Assembly: GCA_964475755.1 (NCBI GenBank)
Contig: CAYYXR010000001.1
Coordinates: 205,022 to 269,021, forward strand
Direction: 5' to 3'
DNA from: UBA11612 sp964475755
Lineage (GTDB): Bacteria; Pseudomonadota; Alphaproteobacteria; Rhodospirillales; Rhodospirillaceae
DNA: 64,000 nt
In this document: positions 1-7,332 of the stretch, one piece after another
Layout of the letters: each line of letters starts with the position of its first letter
How positions within the stretch are numbered: the first letter of the stretch is position 1
Position numbers and translations under genes: made by a program
Notes under the pieces: model-generated
The model's database searches: none
Told to the model about the DNA's origin: nothing
The model's input: only the letters and a program-made list of their open reading frames with translations

Positions 1-23
1 CAGGGACGCGGCGACTTGGGCGG

Positions 24-1640
24 TTGCTTGGATGGCAACGCATGCTGGCGGCTTTTGCCGCCGGCGCGGTTTCCATAATTGCGTTCCCGCCAATTTCCCT
101 AGCGCCCGCGCTTTGGCTGTCGTTTCCACTCCTCATGATTTTGCTCGATGGGTGCGCAAACCGGCGCGAAGCGGCGTCAACCGGATGGGCCTTCGGTTTT
201 GGTTTTTTCTCCACGGGCTTTTACTGGATCACCAATGCATTTTATGTGGATAGCGAGACCTTCGGCGCGCTCGCCGTTCCGGCGGTGCTTGGGCTATCCG
301 CAGCCTTTGCCTTCTACATTGCCCTTGTTTGCGTCGCGACCCATTTTCTTCATCCGCCGCGCAGGGACGATATGCCCGATGATCGATTGCTGGTATCGGC
401 ACTTCGTATTGTATTCTTCGCATCAGCATGGACCCTTATGGAGTGGTTCCGGGGATGGTTCCTGACCGGATTTCCCTGGAACCCCCTCGCAACAGTTTGG
501 GCTGAATCAAGCACGCCGTTCGGATTACCGGTATTGCAGTCCGTAAGTCTGATTGGCACCTACGGTCTTAGCTTTTTCACGGTGCTCGCTGCATCGTCGC
601 CAAGCCTGCTAGTCCACCGTCCGCGCCCGCGGCAGGCCTGGATTGCCGCAGGGACTCCGTTGGCCGTATTGGCTGTTCTCGGCGCACTTGGTGCCCTCCG
701 TCTTTCCGTATCTGAGACAGAATTCGTACCGGGCGTGAAGTTTAGACTCGTGCAAGCGAGTATTCCCCAAGCCGACAAGAGCCGGCCGAGTTTGTGGGAA
801 TCGCATTTGAGCGAACACATAGACCTGAGTACAGCCGATCGGCCCAACGATGTTACGCATGTCATTTGGGGCGAAGCCGCAGTTCATTTTTTTCTCAATG
901 TCGATGAACCACATCGCCTGACGGCAGCAAGCGCAGCCCCCCGCGGCGGAATGATCATCACCGGCGCGGATAGAGGCTCGCGCGGCGAAACCGGCGAACT
1001 CAAAGTCTACAACTCTATGTATGCCATCACGTCGCGCGGCGACGTTGCGGCGGAATTTGACAAGGCACACTTGGTGCCCTTCGGCGAATTCATGCCGATG
1101 CGCTGGTTGATTCCCTTCGAGAAAATCACAGGCGGAATGGGCGATTTCATGGCGGGCGAAGGGCGCGCCACGCTCGACCTTCGTGGGCTGCCGCCGTTCA
1201 GCCCTCTCATTTGTTACGAGATAATATTTCCAGGCAACGTTACGAGTCCCAGCTCATGGCGTGAGCGGCCGCAGTGGCTTCTTAATCTGACGAATGACGC
1301 CTGGTTTGGCAAAAGCACCGGCCCTTACCAGCACTTCGCGGCGGCACGACTGCGGGCGGTTGAAGAAGGGCTGCCTGTGGTAAGGGTCGCGAATTCCGGC
1401 ATAACGGCGGTGATCGATGGTGCCGGGCGTACAGTGGCATCCCTCGGGATCGGAGAGCGGGGCGTGCTGGACGCGCGCTTACCGCGCCCAGCGGCCTATT
1501 TCACGCCTTTTGGCGTATTAGGAAACATTATCCCGCTTTTTATTGCCATTATCTCAGGGCTTGTCGCATTGCGCCGCTGGCGCATCTATACCATTGAAAA
1601 CAAAGACAATCCCTTCCGGGGTGGCCGCTATCACTTGTAG
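24..1640 (+). CDS. lnt: Apolipoprotein N-acyltransferase
   Basis: Transfers the third acyl chain to the N-terminal cysteine of diacylated lipoproteins in the inner membrane, the last step of lipoprotein maturation. The N-terminal third is strongly hydrophobic with several membrane segments, followed by a periplasmic nitrilase-like domain and a last membrane helix near residues 495-515. The catalytic triad is visible: Glu284 in WGEAAV, Lys347 in FDKAHLVPFGEF and Cys397 in ICYEIIF, spaced as in E. coli Lnt. The start given is a TTG. The frame stays open to the left edge, so the true start may lie outside the window. Length (538 aa) is normal. Its neighbours downstream are an XRE regulator and metK, a common alphaproteobacterial order. 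Confidence 0.95.
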   Translation: MLGWQRMLAAFAAGAVSIIAFPPISLAPALWLSFPLLMILLDGCANRREAASTGWAFGFGFFSTGFYWITNAFYVDSETFGALAVPAVLGLSAAFAFYIALVCVATHFLHPPRRDDMPDDRLLVSALRIVFFASAWTLMEWFRGWFLTGFPWNPLATVWAESSTPFGLPVLQSVSLIGTYGLSFFTVLAASSPSLLVHRPRPRQAWIAAGTPLAVLAVLGALGALRLSVSETEFVPGVKFRLVQASIPQADKSRPSLWESHLSEHIDLSTADRPNDVTHVIWGEAAVHFFLNVDEPHRLTAASAAPRGGMIITGADRGSRGETGELKVYNSMYAITSRGDVAAEFDKAHLVPFGEFMPMRWLIPFEKITGGMGDFMAGEGRATLDLRGLPPFSPLICYEIIFPGNVTSPSSWRERPQWLLNLTNDAWFGKSTGPYQHFAAARLRAVEEGLPVVRVANSGITAVIDGAGRTVASLGIGERGVLDARLPRPAAYFTPFGVLGNIIPLFIAIISGLVALRRWRIYTIENKDNPFRGGRYHL

Positions 1641-1786
1641 ATATTTTCTTGCCCAAAATTGATTTTGGCGTGATCCTGTGTCAAACAGTAGTGGTGCCGC
1701 CATAGTTACACAACGGGTGGTGGTTAAACCGCCAGTTAATTTTATTCCCTCCAATGCCCGTAATTATATCGGGAGGACAGGTCGAA

Positions 1787-2275
1787 ATGGGATTGCCGAA
1801 CGAACTTGAAACGCCCGAGTCTGGAATGCGTTCTTTACGCGGCCGGATGCCGTCCGGCAAACCTAACCCGGTGGACGTGCATGTCGGATCGCGGGTTCGT
1901 CTGCGCCGCACTCTGTTGGGAATGAGCCAAGAGAAGCTAGGCGAAGCCATAGGGCTAACCTTTCAGCAGGTTCAAAAATATGAACGCGGTGCTAACCGTA
2001 TTGGCGCCAGTCGTCTCTGGGATTTAAGCCGTGTTTTGGATTGCCCTATTTCATTCTTTTTCGAAGAAATGGACGAGGGCACAGCAAGCGCTAGCCCACG
2101 TAATTTGAGCGTCGAAACACCGGACATTGAGCAGCCGGAAAGCGACCCGATGGCGAAACGTGAAACTTTGGAACTTGTTCGCGCTTACTACCGTATCAAG
2201 GACTACCATGTAAGACGGCGTATTTACGAGTTGGCGAAATCGCTCGCCACGACTGAGGAAGCCGCAGAAGAATAA
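1787..2275 (+). CDS. XRE-family helix-turn-helix regulator (copy 1)
   Basis: A small DNA-binding regulator of about 162 aa. A Cro/C1-type HTH spans roughly residues 27-85 and includes RLRRTLLGMSQEKLGEAIG and FQQVQKYERGANRI. A C-terminal part ends in SDPMAKRETLELVRAYYRI. An upstream in-frame ATG at 1754 is possible, but ATG 1787 has a good ribosome binding site (GGGAGG at 1771-1776), so it is preferred. It sits between lnt and metK and is followed by a strong terminator. A paralogue with the same architecture lies at 38693. The target genes cannot be read from the sequence. Confidence 0.9.
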   Translation: MGLPNELETPESGMRSLRGRMPSGKPNPVDVHVGSRVRLRRTLLGMSQEKLGEAIGLTFQQVQKYERGANRIGASRLWDLSRVLDCPISFFFEEMDEGTASASPRNLSVETPDIEQPESDPMAKRETLELVRAYYRIKDYHVRRRIYELAKSLATTEEAAEE

Positions 2276-2295
2276 TCAGAAAAACACGGATTTTT

Positions 2296-2329
2296 ACGCC
2301 GCCGTAGGATACCTGCGGCGGCGTTTTTT
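2296..2329 (+). terminator. Rho-independent terminator after the XRE gene
   Basis: A 13-bp stem (5' arm 2296-2308, 3' arm 2312-2324, one G-U pair, three-base loop) is followed directly by a run of six T. It lies 20 bp after the XRE stop and about 120 bp before metK, so metK is likely expressed from its own promoter. Confidence 0.9.
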
Positions 2330-2446
2330 ATTTGGGCGTCCCGCGTGATTTGATCCTAGCGCCTTGCAAAATGAGCGGTGTTCCGTTAGGTCCGATCAAC
2401 CCAATTCTTGCCTGCCTCAGCCGAAGAATTCATCCAGGAGAGTTTC

Positions 2447-3619
2447 GTGTCAAAGACCGACTACGTGTTTACGAGTGAATCCGTCTCGGAAGGCCATCCG
2501 GACAAAGTCAGCGACCGAATCTCTGACGCTATCGTTGATCTCTTCCTTGCCACAGAACCGCAGGCGCGCGTTGCCGTTGAAACTTTATGCACGACCAATC
2601 GCATTGTTCTGGCTGGTGAGGTTCGAGGTCCTGATTCCATTAAGGTTGAGCACCTCATCGAAACGGCACGTAAAGCCGTAAAGGACATCGGTTACGAGCA
2701 GGACGGCTTTCATTGGAAAAATGCCGAAGCCGAATGCTACGTTCATGCTCAGTCGGCCGACATCGCCATGGGCGTTGATTCGGCCGGAAATAAAGACGAA
2801 GGCGCGGGAGACCAGGGGATTATGTTCGGCTACGCGGTCAATGAGACCCCGGAACTCATGCCCGCGCCGATCTTCTACTCACACGCCATTTTGAAAGCTC
2901 TGGCAAATGCGCGGCACGGAAAAGACGTAGATTTTCTTGGCCCCGACGCAAAAAGCCAAATCACACTTCAGTACGCAAAAGGAAAACCGGTCAAGGCCAC
3001 ATCCGTTGTGGTCTCGACGCAGCACTCCGAGGACGCAAACCAAGAAACCATTCGCGAATATGTCCGCGAACATGTACTGCAAATCCTCCCGGAAGGCTGG
3101 ATGTGTCCGGAAGACGAGTTTTACGTAAATCCTACTGGGCGTTTTGTCATTGGCGGACCTGACGGAGATGCGGGTTTGACGGGGCGGAAAATCATTGTCG
3201 ACACCTACGGCGGCGCAGCGCCGCATGGGGGCGGCGCATTCTCGGGGAAAGACCCGACGAAGGTTGATCGTTCAGCGGCGTACGCAGCGCGCTATCTGGC
3301 AAAAAATGTTGTGGCCGCTGAGTTGGCACACAAGTGTCTTATCCAACTGTCCTACGCGATTGGCGTATCAAAACCGCTTTCTGTTTATGTGGACACACAT
3401 GGAACAGGGCAAGTCGATGAGGACAAGCTGTCTGGAGTCCTGCAGGAGTTGATGAATTTGAGTCCGCGCGGCATACGCGAGCACTTGAACTTAAATAAAC
3501 CGATTTACACACGCACATCGGCCTACGGGCATTTCGGCCGAGCCGCCGACGAAGACGGTGGATTCAGTTGGGAGCGCCTCGATCTTGTCGACCAGCTCAA
3601 ATCGGCATTCAACGCCTAA
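2447..3619 (+). CDS. metK: S-adenosylmethionine synthase
   Basis: Makes S-adenosylmethionine from methionine and ATP in the cytoplasm. The N-terminus carries FTSESVSEGHPDK, and the family motifs GAGDQG and GGGAFSGKD are present. About 390 aa, the usual length. The start is the GTG at 2447, preceded by AGGAG at 2436-2440. An upstream TTG at 2408 would add 13 residues unlike the family. trmB follows with an overlap, so the two are probably co-transcribed. The 120-bp leader is not a recognisable SAM riboswitch (see rejected items). Confidence 0.97.
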   Translation: MSKTDYVFTSESVSEGHPDKVSDRISDAIVDLFLATEPQARVAVETLCTTNRIVLAGEVRGPDSIKVEHLIETARKAVKDIGYEQDGFHWKNAEAECYVHAQSADIAMGVDSAGNKDEGAGDQGIMFGYAVNETPELMPAPIFYSHAILKALANARHGKDVDFLGPDAKSQITLQYAKGKPVKATSVVVSTQHSEDANQETIREYVREHVLQILPEGWMCPEDEFYVNPTGRFVIGGPDGDAGLTGRKIIVDTYGGAAPHGGGAFSGKDPTKVDRSAAYAARYLAKNVVAAELAHKCLIQLSYAIGVSKPLSVYVDTHGTGQVDEDKLSGVLQELMNLSPRGIREHLNLNKPIYTRTSAYGHFGRAADEDGGFSWERLDLVDQLKSAFNA

Positions 3620-4334
3620 AGACAAAACGCCGGACGCATCCACGTCTGCCATAAAATATTACGGGCGCCGCAAGGGAAAGCCGCTCAAGACCGGAAGACA
3701 GTCACTTTTGGAGACAGTGTTACCGGATATCCGCGTTACTGCCGCCGGCCTTCCCGGATCGGTGGATCCAAAAACATTTTTCGAGCCTCACCCGAGCGCC
3801 GTGAATCTGGAGATCGGATTTGGAAGCGGCGAACACTTGGCGGCGAAAGCGGCGGCAAATCCAAAAGAAGGCTTTTTGGGCAGTGAGGTCTTTCTGAACG
3901 GCGTCGCCTCACTTGTTCGCCATGTCCATGAAAGCAGCCTGAAAAATGTGCGGATATTCGACGAGGACGTCCGGCACCTGTTGCCGACTCTGAAAGACGC
4001 AAGTTTCGATCGAATTTTTCTTTTGTTTCCAGACCCTTGGCCCAAAACACGACATGCCAAAAGGCGCTTTATTGGACCCACCATGCTTGACGAATTGGCG
4101 CGGCTACTTGTTGATGATGGTGAATTGCGCGTGGCCAGCGACCACCCGATTTATGTGCGCTGGACCTTGCTTCACACACCGACCCACCCCCTATTTACCT
4201 GGACCGCCAAGGGACCGGAGGATTGGCGTAAACGGCCCGTCGACTCGGTTGCCACGCGCTACGAGCAAAAAGCCAGAAAAGAGGGTCGAGATCCGGTTTT
4301 TTTGACGTTCCGACGCACACCCCGAAAGTCCTGA
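3585..4334 (+). CDS. trmB: tRNA (guanine-46-N7)-methyltransferase
   Basis: SAM-dependent methylation of G46 in the variable loop of tRNA. It shows the SAM-binding EIGFGSGEHL, the TrmB signature FPDPWPKTRHAKRRF and a C-terminal TRYEQKARKEGR. No ATG is available near the expected start. TTG 3585 has GGGAG about 10 nt upstream and overlaps the end of metK by 35 nt. GTG 3558 is an alternative that adds 9 residues. The overlap suggests translational coupling to metK, the source of its methyl donor. Confidence 0.92.
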   Translation: MSTSSNRHSTPKDKTPDASTSAIKYYGRRKGKPLKTGRQSLLETVLPDIRVTAAGLPGSVDPKTFFEPHPSAVNLEIGFGSGEHLAAKAAANPKEGFLGSEVFLNGVASLVRHVHESSLKNVRIFDEDVRHLLPTLKDASFDRIFLLFPDPWPKTRHAKRRFIGPTMLDELARLLVDDGELRVASDHPIYVRWTLLHTPTHPLFTWTAKGPEDWRKRPVDSVATRYEQKARKEGRDPVFLTFRRTPRKS

Positions 4335-4359
4335 TCCGCCGTCAACGGCTCGAATCCTC

Positions 4360-4388
4360 TTGTCCTGAGCCAAAAATCGCTTTATACC
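4360..4388 (+). promoter_or_regulatory. Candidate sigma-70 promoter for the rimP-nusA-infB operon
   Basis: TTGTCC at 4360-4365, a 17-bp spacer, and TATACC at 4383-4388, placed between trmB and the hairpin at 4421. The spacing is ideal and the hexamers are fair. Transcription would start around 4395 and run straight into that hairpin. Confidence 0.5.
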
Positions 4389-4420
4389 AGCGCCCATCTT
4401 CACATGTCGGGCGACTTGAG

Positions 4421-4446
4421 AAGTGGGCCAGCCGCCCACTTTTTTT
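4421..4446 (+). terminator. Intrinsic terminator in the rimP leader, possible attenuator
   Basis: An 8-bp stem (AAGTGGGC 4421-4428, GCCCACTT 4434-4441) with a five-base loop runs into a T tract. The upstream sequence GCCCATCTT at 4392-4400 nearly duplicates the 3' arm and could pair with the 5' arm instead, giving an antiterminator. It may simply end the trmB transcript, but the promoter-like element upstream of it makes conditional read-through plausible. Confidence 0.75.
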
Positions 4447-4480
4447 ATTGCCTGAATTTGGGTGTCCGATAGAGGGGCTT

Positions 4481-5002
4481 TTGGAGCGACTACTTTGGCT
4501 TGAGGAACGTATCGCACCCACCCTGGAGTCCATGGGGTACGAGGTTGTACGTGTTGCGATTTCCGGCTCAGACGGAAGGAAAACACTTCAGGTCATGGCG
4601 GACCGCAGCGATGGTAGCCTTATATCGGTGAACGATTGCGAGGAGATCAGCCACGCGCTGTCGGCGATCTTCGATGTAGAAGAACCGGTCAGCGGCCGCT
4701 ACCACCTCGAGGTGAGTTCGGCGGGTATCGATAGGCCACTGACACGGCTAAAGGATTTTTCAGCCTTTGCGGGCTTTGAAGCCAAGGTCGAGACAAAAAT
4801 GCCGGTCGAGGGTCGCAAGCGGTTTCGCGGGCATTTGAACGGTGTTTCTAAAACAGGCGATGTATTGATCGACGTAGAGGACCAAGAGTTCATCATCGCG
4901 ATGGATAACGTGAAAACGGCGAAGTTAGTTTTGACGGATGAATTGATTGAGGCCACCACAGGCGGCTTCCCGAGCGCAAACGAAAACGAACAACAAGACT
5001 GA
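4481..5002 (+). CDS. rimP: Ribosome maturation factor RimP
   Basis: Assists 30S subunit maturation. It shows the typical opening EERIAPTLESMGYEVVRV and the central EVSSAGIDRPL motif, about 173 aa. TTG 4481 with AGAGGG just upstream matches the usual family length. TTG 4448, immediately after the terminator T run, would add 11 residues. First gene of the classic rimP-nusA-ylxR-infB-rbfA-truB operon. Confidence 0.93.
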   Translation: MERLLWLEERIAPTLESMGYEVVRVAISGSDGRKTLQVMADRSDGSLISVNDCEEISHALSAIFDVEEPVSGRYHLEVSSAGIDRPLTRLKDFSAFAGFEAKVETKMPVEGRKRFRGHLNGVSKTGDVLIDVEDQEFIIAMDNVKTAKLVLTDELIEATTGGFPSANENEQQD

Positions 5003-5031
5003 GAAGGCCGGGCGTGCTCCCGGGAAAGACA

Positions 5032-6612
5032 ATGGCGAAGGCACAAAGCATTGGCATGGCGAGGCCCGAACTGATCCAGGTGGCCGACACGGTCGCGCGG
5101 GACAAGAGCATCGACCGTGAAGAGGTCTTTCAGGCAATGGAGCAGGCCATTCAAAAAGCCGGCCGTTCCAAATATGGACATGAAAACGATATTCGCGCGA
5201 GCATCGATCGCAAAAACGGGGAAATCCGCCTTGCCCGCTACATGACCATTGTTGAAGACGTCGAAGACGAAAACACGCAGATCACTCTCGCCAAAGCAAA
5301 ACGCAAAGACTCCGCCGCCGAAATCGGTGGTGTGATTGTCGATCCGCTGCCACCCATCGATTTCGGGCGCATCGCCGCGCAAACCGCCAAACAAGTCATC
5401 GTTCAAAAAGTTCGCGATGCCGAACGCGCACGTCAGTTCTCCGAATACAAAGATCGCATCGGCGAAGTGGTCAACGGCCTTGTCAAACGCGTTGAGTTCG
5501 GCAACGTCATCGTCGACTTGGGCCGTGCTGAAGCGCTTCTGCGCCGCGACGAATTGATCCCGCGCGAGCACTTCAAAAACGGTGACCGGGTCCGCGCATT
5601 CATTCTCGATGTACGCGAAGAACCGCGCGGCCCGCAGATATTCCTTTCGCGCACGGCCAGCGCATTCATGGCATCGCTATTTTCTCAGGAAGTGCCGGAA
5701 ATTTACGACGGTATCATTGAGATTAAATCCGTGGCACGCGATCCGGGTAGCCGCGCAAAAATCGCTGTTATTTCAAATGATCACTCCATCGATCCGGTCG
5801 GTGCCTGCGTTGGTATGCGTGGGAGCCGCGTGCAAGCCGTCGTTGCCGAATTGCAGGGCGAGAAGATCGACATCATACAGTGGAACCACGACCCCGCGAC
5901 GTTTGTCGTGAACGCTTTGGCGCCGGCGGAAGTTACCAAAGTCGTCTTGGACGAAGACTCGGGGCGCATTGAGGTGGTAGTGCCCGATGATCAATTGTCT
6001 CTTGCCATCGGCCGGCGCGGTCAGAACGTGCGCTTGGCGTCTCAGCTGACCGGCTGGACAATTGATATCTTGACCGAAGGTGAGGAGTCCGAGCGACGTC
6101 AGGAAGAGTTCCGCACCCGTTCGCAGATGTTCATCGACGCTCTCGACGTCGACGATGTCATTGCACACCTACTCGTCACGGAAGGCTTTACGTCGGTTGA
6201 TGAGGTGGCCTTCGTGCCCGTGGAAGAACTGACAGATATCGAAGGCTTCGACGAAGATGTGGCCGCGGAGCTTAAGGCGCGCGCATCGAGCTTCATCGAA
6301 GAAGAAAACAAGAAAGTTATGACGCGCCTCGAGGAGCTTGGCGTGGCCGACGATCTTGTGAACGCAGATATCGAAGGTCTCGACGTGAAGAAGATCATCA
6401 CGCTCGCTGAGAACGGCATAAAAACCCGTGATGACTTGGCCGATCTTGCCGGCGACGAACTTATGGAAATCCTCGGTGCGGACGCCATCAAAGAGGATGC
6501 CGCGAATGCGGTCATCATGGCGGCGCGGGCACATTGGTTTCCGGAAGACGAGGCGCCTGAACCGGAAAATGCGGAAATGTCAGCGCAACCCGATACCGAG
6601 CAGCCGGCGTAA
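5032..6612 (+). CDS. nusA: Transcription termination/antitermination factor NusA
   Basis: Binds RNA polymerase and modulates pausing, termination and antitermination. Visible parts are an N-terminal RNAP-binding domain (to about residue 125), S1 (GEVVNGLVKRVEFGNVIVDLGR), two KH domains (around DPVGACVGMRGSRVQAV and LSLAIGRRGQNVRLA) and two acidic C-terminal repeats. ATG 5032 is chosen; GTG 5014 is also possible. It lies just downstream of rimP. In E. coli NusA affects expression of its own operon, which is relevant to the leader terminator at 4421. Confidence 0.97.
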   Translation: MAKAQSIGMARPELIQVADTVARDKSIDREEVFQAMEQAIQKAGRSKYGHENDIRASIDRKNGEIRLARYMTIVEDVEDENTQITLAKAKRKDSAAEIGGVIVDPLPPIDFGRIAAQTAKQVIVQKVRDAERARQFSEYKDRIGEVVNGLVKRVEFGNVIVDLGRAEALLRRDELIPREHFKNGDRVRAFILDVREEPRGPQIFLSRTASAFMASLFSQEVPEIYDGIIEIKSVARDPGSRAKIAVISNDHSIDPVGACVGMRGSRVQAVVAELQGEKIDIIQWNHDPATFVVNALAPAEVTKVVLDEDSGRIEVVVPDDQLSLAIGRRGQNVRLASQLTGWTIDILTEGEESERRQEEFRTRSQMFIDALDVDDVIAHLLVTEGFTSVDEVAFVPVEELTDIEGFDEDVAAELKARASSFIEEENKKVMTRLEELGVADDLVNADIEGLDVKKIITLAENGIKTRDDLADLAGDELMEILGADAIKEDAANAVIMAARAHWFPEDEAPEPENAEMSAQPDTEQPA

Positions 6613-6674
6613 AGTGATGAAAGCTGCAATGACGATTTGCACCGAGCGATACGCAATGAACTGAAGGGACACCC

Positions 6675-7292
6675 ATGTTGGCGGTAAAGCGCATAGATAC
6701 GCCGGAAGACGATGGAGCCGCCGAAAGCGGACCGTTGCGGCGTTGCATCGCCAGCGTGACGTCTCTTCCGATCGCGCAGCTTATCCGGTTTGTCGTGGAT
6801 CCTGAGGGTAAGATTGTTCCCGACGTGGACGGCTCATTGCCGGGGCGGGGTTTGTGGTTATCCGCCGACCGCGATATGATAGACAAAGCAGTGTCTAAGG
6901 GACTGTTCGCCAAGGCGGCGCGGGGAAATGTCAAAGCAGGCGCGGATCTGGCTGATCGGGTCGAAGACCTGCTAAGACGCCGCTGCCTTAATCATCTCGG
7001 CTTAGCGCGCCGGGCGGGACTGGTGGCCGCGGGCGCGGAAAAGGTAAAGGCCCAAATCTCGACAGGCCGCACTGCCGTGCTAATTGAGGCCTCTGACGGT
7101 TCGCCTCAGGAGAGCAGAAAGATTTCTGCGTTGGCTCCTAACGCGCTTATCGTCTCGGCGTTCACGGGAGCGGAGCTAGGTGCAGCGTTGGGACGAGATT
7201 CCGTTGTCCATGTTGCCCTCTTGCCGAGCGCGTTGACGGAGACCTTGCTGAGGGATGCCAGTCGCTACGAAGGCGTACGGCGCGAGAACTGA
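6675..7292 (+). CDS. YlxR/L7Ae-like RNA-binding protein
   Basis: A two-domain RNA-binding protein of 205 aa. The N-terminal YlxR (DUF448) part contains RRCIASV, IRFVVDPEGKIVPD and the PGRGLWL signature. The second half (from about residue 105, NHLGLARRAGLVAAGAEKV) resembles ribosomal L7Ae/L30e proteins. This fused form between nusA and infB is usual in alphaproteobacteria. The exact role is not settled in the family; nucleic-acid binding in the translation operon is the safe statement. Confidence 0.88.
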   Translation: MLAVKRIDTPEDDGAAESGPLRRCIASVTSLPIAQLIRFVVDPEGKIVPDVDGSLPGRGLWLSADRDMIDKAVSKGLFAKAARGNVKAGADLADRVEDLLRRRCLNHLGLARRAGLVAAGAEKVKAQISTGRTAVLIEASDGSPQESRKISALAPNALIVSAFTGAELGAALGRDSVVHVALLPSALTETLLRDASRYEGVRREN

Positions 7293-7317
7293 GAACGAAG
7301 AATTGAGAACGAAGAAC
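7290..7317 (+). repeat. 14-bp tandem duplication at the ylxR-infB junction
   Basis: TGAGAACGAAGAAT (7290-7303) is followed directly by TGAGAACGAAGAAC (7304-7317). The first copy supplies the ylxR stop codon TGA. It looks like a slippage duplication in a short intergenic gap; no function is evident. Confidence 0.85.
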
Positions 7318-7332
7318 TAGGTACGGTTAAAC

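Noticed and set aside
1717..1739. CtrA-like site TTAA-N8-TTAA upstream of the first XRE gene
   Set aside because: The spacer is 8 instead of 7 and there is only one such site.
2331..2446. Possible SAM-II riboswitch before metK: TGATTT followed by TTGCA, and a pairing GATCCTAGC/GTTAGGTC
   Set aside because: The GCTAAA core needed for the SAM-II pseudoknot is absent and the first stem does not close next to TTGCA. A covariance-model search would decide.
4341..4352. GGCTCGAATCC, resembling a tRNA T-loop, before rimP
   Set aside because: No acceptor, D or anticodon stems can be built around it.
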